Shown here: positions 58,550-64,000 of the stretch, in pieces
How the letters are laid out: each line of letters begins with the position of its first letter
Position numbering within the stretch: the first letter of the stretch is position 1
Assembly (NCBI RefSeq): GCF_002232035.1
Contig: NZ_NKXR01000007.1
Coordinates: 46,352 to 110,351 of the forward strand
Origin: Collinsella sp. TF06-26
GTDB taxonomy: Bacteria; Actinomycetota; Coriobacteriia; Coriobacteriales; Coriobacteriaceae
Direction of reading: 5' to 3'
DNA: 64,000 nucleotides
Notes under the pieces: model-generated
Database searches by the model: none
Told to the model about the DNA's origin: nothing
The model's input: the letters and a program-made list of their open reading frames with translations, nothing else
Translations under genes and position numbers: made by a program

Positions 58550-59683
58550 ATGAGCACTTCGATTCAACCGAACGCGCCGTTTCGCGCCGATATCGTCGGC
58601 AGCTTTCTTCGTCCGCAGGCCGTAAAGGACGCCCGCGCTGCCTATGCGGCAGGCACGCTTGATGCCGAGGGGCTTAAGGCCGTCGAGGACGATGCCATTC
58701 GCGATTTGGTGGCAAAGCAAAAGGCCGCCGGCCTGCAGGTCATCACCGATGGCGAGTTTCGCCGCAGCTACTGGCACCTCGATTTTATGTGGGGGCTGAA
58801 CGGCGTCGAGCGTCGCACCTCGCGTACGGGCTATATGTTCCACGATGAGGAGACTACCGCCGACACCGCCGTGGTAACCGGTTCCATTAGCGGCGAGAAT
58901 CATCCGTTCGTCGAGCACTTTAAATTTGTCAAGGCGCTCGAGGGGGAGGGCCAGGTCGCACGGCAAACCATTCCGGCGCCGATCCAGACGTTCTCTGAGG
59001 TCACGCTCGATCGCTGCGATGGCCAGCAGGAGAGCCTGCGCGCCGTCTACAAGACCGACGAAGAGCTCGCCGATGCCATCGCCGCAGTATATCGCACCGT
59101 GATTGCCGACCTGTATGCCGCAGGCTGCCGCAACATTCAATTTGATGACTGCACCTGGGGCATCTATTGCGATACCGACTTTGTGTCCAAGACCGGTATG
59201 AGTCCGGTTGACCTGCAAAAGGTGAGCGAGCTGGGCGTGGCGCTCAACAATGCTGCCATCGCGGGCAAGCCCGACGATCTGGTTATCAACACGCATGTAT
59301 GCCGCGGCAACTACCACTCCACCTACGCTTTTGAGGGCGGCTACGACCCCATCGCGCCGTACCTGTTTGCGCATGAGGACGTTGACGCGTTCTATCTGGA
59401 GTTCGACACGCCCCGCGCCGGTGGTTTTGAGCCGCTCAAGTACGTTGCTCCCGGCAAGAAGGTCGTGCTGGGCTTGGTGACCACCAAGGCGGCAGAGCTC
59501 GAGAACGAGGATGTTATCGTCGAGCGCATCCGCGAGGCGGCAAAGTACGTGCCGCTCGAGAACCTGTATCTGTCTCCGCAGTGTGGCTTTGCCAGCTGCG
59601 AGATTGGCAACAAGCTGACCGAGGACGAGCAGTGGGCAAAGATCGCCCTGGTCAAACGCATCGCCGAGCGCATCTGGAAGTAG
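58550..59683 (+). CDS. MetE-like cobalamin-independent methyltransferase (YxjG/YxjH type)
   Basis: A 377-residue single-barrel protein related to the catalytic half of MetE. It has the N-terminal ADIVGSFLRP, the substrate-binding GLQVITDGEFRR, the zinc-site region INTHVCRGNY (His and Cys ligands) and the C-terminal LSPQCGFAS with another Cys ligand. Shorter MetE-like proteins of this type methylate homocysteine using a different methyl donor or a partner protein. ATG 58550 follows AAAGGGAG 6 bp upstream. The upstream MET-box suggests methionine control. Confidence 0.88.
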   Translation: MSTSIQPNAPFRADIVGSFLRPQAVKDARAAYAAGTLDAEGLKAVEDDAIRDLVAKQKAAGLQVITDGEFRRSYWHLDFMWGLNGVERRTSRTGYMFHDEETTADTAVVTGSISGENHPFVEHFKFVKALEGEGQVARQTIPAPIQTFSEVTLDRCDGQQESLRAVYKTDEELADAIAAVYRTVIADLYAAGCRNIQFDDCTWGIYCDTDFVSKTGMSPVDLQKVSELGVALNNAAIAGKPDDLVINTHVCRGNYHSTYAFEGGYDPIAPYLFAHEDVDAFYLEFDTPRAGGFEPLKYVAPGKKVVLGLVTTKAAELENEDVIVERIREAAKYVPLENLYLSPQCGFASCEIGNKLTEDEQWAKIALVKRIAERIWK

Positions 59684-59805
59684 TGCTGCCGTTCGCAGGG
59701 GCGTCGTGGTCGGAGCGGCATGCATCGCGTACAATGGTTCGGATCGTATCGTTCGGGCAGGTAATCCGATATGCCCGAGCGCCCTTCCATTATGAAAGGA
59801 CATCC

Positions 59806-61140
59806 ATGTCCCAATCCTCGACGCCCGCCGTCGCCGATGCCATCTACGATGCGTCGTCGCTCGGTCGCCCGCGCATGTTCCTACTCGGTCTGCAGCATCT
59901 ATTCGCGATGTTCGGTGCCACGGTGCTCGTACCCGTGCTCACCGGTCTCTCGGTGTCGGCGACCCTTTTGTTTGCCGGCCTGGGCACGCTGCTCTTCCAC
60001 TTCCTATCGCGCGGCAAGGTGCCAGCGTTTTTGGGATCTTCGTTTGCCTTTATCGCGGGCTATGCCGCCATCGCGCCCAACGGCGAGGCCGAGCTTTTGC
60101 CCTACGCCTGCCTAGGTGTAGCCTGTGCCGGCCTGCTCTATCCGGTGCTGGCGGCCCTGTTTCGCGCGTTTGGTGCCAAGCGCGTTATGCGCTTCTTCCC
60201 GCCGGTAGTGACTGGCCCCATCGTCATTTCCATCGGCCTGATCTTGGCAAGCTCTGCCATCGCCAACTGCCAGACCAATTGGCTTGTTGCCGTTGTCGCT
60301 GTGGCGGTGATCGTCATCTGCAACATCTGGGGCCGTGGCATGGTCAAGATCGTGCCGATTCTGCTGGGCGTTGTGGTGAGCTATGCCGTTGCGACTGCGC
60401 TCGGCGAGGTTGATTTCTCGGGCGTCGCAGCCGCTCCCTGGGTTGGCTTGCCCGTCGTGTGGGATAACACCGTGTTTGCGCTCTTTGGCCCGCAGTTCGA
60501 TAGCGGTCTTGCCACGACGGCCATCATCACCATTATGCCGCTGGCCTTTGCGACCATGATCGAGCATATCGGTGACATCTCGGCTATCGGCTCCACTTGC
60601 GAGCGTAACTACATCGCCGATCCTGGCCTGCATCGCACGCTGCTTGGCGACGGCCTGGCGACCATTCTCGCATCGCTCTTTGGCGCTCCGGCTAACACCA
60701 CCTATGGCGAGAACACCGGTGTGCTTGCCCTAACGCGTGTGTTTGACCCGCGCGTGATTCGCATTGCCGCATGTTGTGCCATTGTGCTCTCGTTCTGCCC
60801 CAAGTTCGCGGCTGTCATTGCGGCCATGCCGGCGTGTGTAATCGGCGGCGTGTCGCTCGTGCTCTATGGCATGATCAGCGCCGTGGGCGTCCGCAACCTC
60901 ATCGAGAACCAGGTCGATTTCCAAAACAACCGCAACGTGCTGGTGGCCGCCCTGGTGCTCGTGCTTTCGCTCGGCATTGCGTACAGCACCGCCGGCGCCA
61001 TCGTGCTTGAGCTGGGCGGCGTGACGATTTCGCTTTCCGGCCTTGCCGTGGGCTCGCTGGTGGGCATTGTGCTCAACGCCATCCTGCCGGGTAACGACTT
61101 TGAGTTTGATGTCTCCGAGCTTGAGGAGGCTGCTGAGTAA
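59806..61140 (+). CDS. uraA: Uracil permease (NCS2 family)
   Basis: A 444-residue NCS2 transporter with about 14 helices. It has the LGLQHLFAMFGATVLVP entry helix, the central MIEHIGDISAIG segment with the substrate-binding Glu, and the UraA-type GENTGVLALTRV motif. This group imports uracil with protons. ATG 59806 follows GAAAGGA; earlier in-frame starts lie in the intergenic region. A strong terminator shared with the next, convergent gene follows. Confidence 0.92.
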   Translation: MSQSSTPAVADAIYDASSLGRPRMFLLGLQHLFAMFGATVLVPVLTGLSVSATLLFAGLGTLLFHFLSRGKVPAFLGSSFAFIAGYAAIAPNGEAELLPYACLGVACAGLLYPVLAALFRAFGAKRVMRFFPPVVTGPIVISIGLILASSAIANCQTNWLVAVVAVAVIVICNIWGRGMVKIVPILLGVVVSYAVATALGEVDFSGVAAAPWVGLPVVWDNTVFALFGPQFDSGLATTAIITIMPLAFATMIEHIGDISAIGSTCERNYIADPGLHRTLLGDGLATILASLFGAPANTTYGENTGVLALTRVFDPRVIRIAACCAIVLSFCPKFAAVIAAMPACVIGGVSLVLYGMISAVGVRNLIENQVDFQNNRNVLVAALVLVLSLGIAYSTAGAIVLELGGVTISLSGLAVGSLVGIVLNAILPGNDFEFDVSELEEAAE

Positions 61141-61160
61141 CAACTGCGTCCAGCTGAATC

Positions 61161-61200
61161 AAAAAATGGCGCCCATGCGTACGCGCGGGCGCCATTTTTA
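61161..61200. terminator. Bidirectional terminator between uraA and the esterase
   Basis: A 13-bp perfect stem (aaaaatggcgccc / gggcgccattttt) with a 12-base loop. Both flanks are A/T runs, so it can stop transcripts from either side; it overlaps the esterase stop codon. Confidence 0.92.
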
Positions 61201-61863
61201 ATGCGCCAATATCCAGTGGATGCCACGTGCCATGCGCAGATCGGTTTGGGCAAAGTGATTGCCGGGGTTGAGCTCCAGCGTTGTTGGAATGCCGCGCGCG
61301 ATGAGCAGCGCTTCCGTCGCGCGCGTGTCGTCGAGCACATGCCGCATCATGCGGTTGGGCGTCTTGGTCTCTTTTTTGCCGAGCGACAGATAGACGGCTT
61401 GCGGGCTGCCGGCAAAAGGGGCCGTGCTGGCACGGTCGACAAAGTCGGGAAACCATAGCGACCCCGATGCGCTCGCGGCGCGGTCAAAGGCGTCGGTTTG
61501 CCAGAGGGACCAGAGTGCGAAGAGGCCCGCGAGCGAGTAGCCGGCAATGCCGCGCCAGGTGGGCGGCTGAGGAAGCGACGACTCGGCCTCTGGGATTATC
61601 CAGTTCAACAGCTCATCGAGAAATCCGGAAGCCTGACCGCCAAAGGGCTCGGCATCGCGCACGGTTCCGTCGCATCCCCAGGGGCTCAGCTCGCGATTCC
61701 AGTTGAGGCTGCCAATGCCGACAAGCGTGAAGGGCGGGCAGTTGAGCTCTCGGCAGCGTTCATAAACCTCCGCGCCGTCGCCCATGACCACGGGAAGATA
61801 GATGACTGGTGCGCTTTCGGCATGCTGTGCATGAACGGTTATCTGCTTTTGATGCGCTTCCAT
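61198..61863 (-). CDS. Esterase of the Fes/IroE type (alpha/beta hydrolase)
   Basis: A 221-residue hydrolase. The nucleophile elbow is GYSLAGLFA (Ser near residue 110), the end holds GNHFAQTDLRM with the likely catalytic His, and the central KKETKTPNRMM segment fits the family. Related proteins (COG2819/Fes) cleave ferric siderophore or acyl-glycerol esters. There is no signal peptide, so it acts in the cytoplasm. ATG 61863 is chosen over 61911 because GAGAAG lies upstream. Iron genes are not nearby. Confidence 0.8.
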   Translation of the reverse strand: MEAHQKQITVHAQHAESAPVIYLPVVMGDGAEVYERCRELNCPPFTLVGIGSLNWNRELSPWGCDGTVRDAEPFGGQASGFLDELLNWIIPEAESSLPQPPTWRGIAGYSLAGLFALWSLWQTDAFDRAASASGSLWFPDFVDRASTAPFAGSPQAVYLSLGKKETKTPNRMMRHVLDDTRATEALLIARGIPTTLELNPGNHFAQTDLRMARGIHWILAH

Positions 61864-61974
61864 GACGGGCTTCTCTCGGCGTTGTGATATCGACGGCCCC
61901 CATTGTCGCACGCCGGCTCATGCAGGTTGGGCTAGACAAAAGACAATCTCGTGCATACCCTGCGGACGCATATG

Positions 61975-62013
61975 GAAAACGCCACCGCCGGAGGGGAGCT
62001 CGGCGGTGGCGTT
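61975..62013 (-). terminator. Terminator after the surface-protein gene
   Basis: A 13-bp perfect stem (aacgccaccgccg and complement) with a 10-base loop; TTTTCC follows on the minus strand. It lies about 60 bp past the surface protein stop. Confidence 0.88.
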
Positions 62014-62070
62014 GTTAAACGGTGCTGGGACTCGGGGCCTTCGCGGGAGCTGCCATGTGCGCAGAGGCGT

Positions 62071-63768
62071 CTACGAGCGTTTGCGGCTCGCCATGGTGCC
62101 TGCGGCGATAGCGGCTGTTCCCGCAAGGACGGTTGCCACGATGGCCGCACCCGAGGTGTCGCCGGTTGCCGCGAGCACGCCGGTGGCCTTGGCCTTCGTG
62201 GTTGCAACCGCAACGGTCTTGGTCGTCTTTGCGCCCTCGGGCTTGGGGTCCTGCTTGGACTCCGCGGGCTTGGTCTCGTCGGGCTTGGGGTCTTCCGGCT
62301 TGGCTACCTCGGGAGGTGCGATGACCATGCTCTTGGCGACAGCTTCGTTATAGGGGGAGTCGATCACAGCGTCGCCCGTGCCGATGGCTTGGCCTGCCTC
62401 GTAGATGCCGTTACGGAGCTTGCGATAGTCAATGACCTTGCCGCCTTCGGGCGTCTGGATGGCGGCGTTCTCAATCTTGATGGTGCCGATTGTCTTGCCG
62501 TCAGCGCTCATGGCACGGGCAAAGATTGCCGCTGTATCTCCTTCGGCCGTTACCTTGCTGCGGATGATCGAGATGACTGCGGGTGTGACGCCCTCGCTGG
62601 TCTGGGCGATGATGCCGATGTTCTCGCCTTGGGGCTCGGGGCTCGTCTCACCATCTTGGTTTTCGCTGTAGGGGATGGGGCCGTCGCCGTTCTCGACATA
62701 GCGGGCTATGGCCTTGACAACGGAGTCGCTGATGTAGATGTGGCCACCCTCCTCGTTGGGTCGATCGTTTCTGGTGGAGAATGCAGCCGAAACCTCGCCT
62801 TCCGCAAACGCGTCCACGGTGGAGCCGTTCTTGACGACGATGTCGTCCTGGTAGGTGAAGAGGGCGATGGCGCCACCGTATCTGCCTTTACTTGCACGGA
62901 CCGTCACGTTTGCATGATCGAGGGTGATGCCCTTGTGGGCATAGACGCCATATTCAACACCGTTTACGTTGAGGGAGGCGTTTGTGGCTGCGAGGCTGCC
63001 CTTGGCCTCGACGGCAGCGTCTTTCTCGGAGCTTGCCTCGACCGTCCCGCCACCCTTGATGGTGAGGTTCTTGTCGGTTCCAATACCCTTGTCCTTGGTA
63101 GCCCTGGCGGTGACGGCTCCGCTGTCGTCAATCGTGATATTGCCGTTTGCCCTGATGCCATCCGATGCACCCGTGGCGTTGACGTTGCCCGAACCTTTGA
63201 TGGCGAGATCACCCCCGGCATTGATGGCATCAAACCCAGTGCTCGTGGCGTTGACGGATCCGGCTCCGTCGATGTTGATATTACCCGTGGAGAGGATAGC
63301 GTCCTCAGTAGATGTCACGCTGAGCGTGCTGCCCGCGTCGCCTTGGATATTGAGCTCGGCATTCTCGTTAGTGCCATGAGAAACGTTGATGCTTTCGATC
63401 CATTCGGCAGTGACGATGTTGGTCCCCGAGTAATTCACGTTGAGCTTGCCTGCGGCCTGGATCTCGCCGCCGTTATAGTTGTTGAGCTTCAAGTCGTCGG
63501 CGCCGTCCCACGACCAGGTACCGGCCTCGTCGCTCGCCGCGGTGTTGTACTTGTTGCCGCCGACCTTGACCCATTCCGCTGCGAGCGAGACGCTCGGCAT
63601 GAGCAGTGAGCTCACCGTGAGCGCGCACACGGCGCCCGTGACGATGCGGCGCGTCACGCGGCGCCAGCTGCCGTGCGCGAGTCCTATGCGACGGCGAACG
63701 TCGGGTTCGGCAACATGGGTTCCGGCGGTAGTGTCATTGCGTTTGGGGGTCGTGAACAAGGCTGCCAT
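62071..63768 (-). CDS. LAATG-anchored cell-surface protein with repetitive beta-helix
   Basis: A 565-residue secreted protein. A long signal peptide (RRVTRRIVTGAVCALTVSS, cleavage near VSLAAEW) is followed by a low-complexity region of about 400 residues rich in G, N, A, D and T, with repeated GNINIDGAGSV, GNITIDDSGAV, KNLTIKGGGTV units of about 21 residues, as in parallel beta-helix adhesins. A Pro/Lys-rich stalk (EDPKPDETKPAESK) leads to LAATGD, a helix and an RKRS tail, the sorting signal read by actinobacterial class E sortases. ATG 63768 has GGGAG upstream. The ligand and the sortase are not in this window. Confidence 0.88.
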   Translation of the reverse strand: MAALFTTPKRNDTTAGTHVAEPDVRRRIGLAHGSWRRVTRRIVTGAVCALTVSSLLMPSVSLAAEWVKVGGNKYNTAASDEAGTWSWDGADDLKLNNYNGGEIQAAGKLNVNYSGTNIVTAEWIESINVSHGTNENAELNIQGDAGSTLSVTSTEDAILSTGNINIDGAGSVNATSTGFDAINAGGDLAIKGSGNVNATGASDGIRANGNITIDDSGAVTARATKDKGIGTDKNLTIKGGGTVEASSEKDAAVEAKGSLAATNASLNVNGVEYGVYAHKGITLDHANVTVRASKGRYGGAIALFTYQDDIVVKNGSTVDAFAEGEVSAAFSTRNDRPNEEGGHIYISDSVVKAIARYVENGDGPIPYSENQDGETSPEPQGENIGIIAQTSEGVTPAVISIIRSKVTAEGDTAAIFARAMSADGKTIGTIKIENAAIQTPEGGKVIDYRKLRNGIYEAGQAIGTGDAVIDSPYNEAVAKSMVIAPPEVAKPEDPKPDETKPAESKQDPKPEGAKTTKTVAVATTKAKATGVLAATGDTSGAAIVATVLAGTAAIAAGTMASRKRS

Positions 63769-63911
63769 GGTTGCTCCCGTTCTCATAGGGCCTATACGAC
63801 TAGATTCAGCGTATCTGCTGGATGTTGCCGGCGGTAGTGCCGTTTGGAGGGCAAAATGGCCAAAATGGGGGAGAAATAGGCCGCACGCCGGCGCAGGGAC
63901 TGGCGCTAAAA

Positions 63912-63946
63912 GAAAAGCGCGGGGCCGCATGGCGACTCCGCGCTTT
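63912..63946 (-). terminator. Terminator of a gene beyond the right edge
   Basis: A 9-bp stem (aaagcgcgg / ccgcgcttt) with TTCTTTT after it on the minus strand. It lies upstream of the surface-protein gene and so should end a minus-strand transcript coming from outside the window. Confidence 0.65.
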
Positions 63947-64000
63947 ATTAAAGGCTTTAGCCTGTGCGGGGCGCGCAGCGCGCCGCATCAGAAACCACCC

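Noticed and set aside
61951..63609. 552-codon frame opposite the surface-protein gene
   Set aside because: Gly/Asp/Val-rich mirror of the repetitive beta-helix; the sense strand has signal peptide and sorting signal.
1..64000. tRNA genes, rRNA genes, CRISPR arrays
   Set aside because: No T-arm-like GGTTCGA plus CCA-type ends, no rRNA-like stretches and no short direct repeats with regular unique spacers were found. The hairpins at 54164 are palindromic with near-constant spacers, so they are not a CRISPR.

Overview
The window is a 64 kb piece of a high-GC actinobacterial chromosome. Gene content fits a gut Coriobacteriia such as Collinsella: hybrid kinases with periplasmic solute-binding sensors, many LysR regulators, a TPP-controlled thiamine salvage operon, an LAATG-anchored surface protein, and intergenic spaces full of short palindromes. 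Genus is inference from protein style only. The first gene is cut by the left edge. No tRNA, rRNA, CRISPR array, phage or complete insertion sequence was seen.

Layout. 0-7 kb: polyferredoxin plus lipoprotein thioredoxin, a MacB-like ABC transporter, a membrane protein, a Dus enzyme. 7-9 kb: gene-poor, repeat-rich stretch with an orphan ribbon-helix-helix protein, two twin hairpins, a 248 bp MITE-like element and glutaredoxin. 9-18 kb: XRE/zinc-ribbon/TipAS regulator, TrmO, a solute-binding protein (SBP) plus hybrid kinase operon, a Nim-like flavoprotein, and a second hybrid kinase with two fused SBP domains. 18-22 kb: K+ channel, LOG protein, ClC channel and a GntR-controlled ABC exporter. 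22-31 kb: RF3, VUT transporter, SDR, Ung, EamA and MATE transporters, LysR, RlmA. 31-37 kb: two paralogous small membrane proteins around a LysR gene, then an SBP lipoprotein co-transcribed with a channel that joins two Cache sensors to an MscS pore. 37-46 kb: 47-residue membrane peptide, RsmJ, GNAT, TetM-like GTPase, AAA ATPase plus UvrA2-like protein, TrmL. 46-54 kb: CobW GTPase, ArsC/Spx protein, flavoprotein, two cyclic-di-GMP proteins, patatin. 54-64 kb: thiM/MTH1187/thiE with TPP riboswitch, HAD phosphatase, LysR with a MET-box-like site before a MetE-like gene, uracil permease, esterase and the surface protein.

How genes work together. The strongest candidate for something undescribed is the two-gene unit at 33321-37255: a binding lipoprotein followed 11 bp later by a double-Cache MscS channel, an arrangement that suggests a ligand-gated rather than purely tension-gated channel. 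The same solute-sensing theme recurs in the SBP/hybrid-kinase unit (10932-13990) and the fused SBP-SBP-kinase (14582-17386). The AAA ATPase/UvrA2 pair (41960-45584) lacks the UvrB-docking domain, so it probably works outside normal excision repair.

At least five families of short palindromic repeats sit at gene ends. Gene-tail duplications (rlmA 3' end at 37423, a glutaredoxin-like tail at 6228) and a malY/patB remnant (10604) lie in the same kind of spacer and show local rearrangement.
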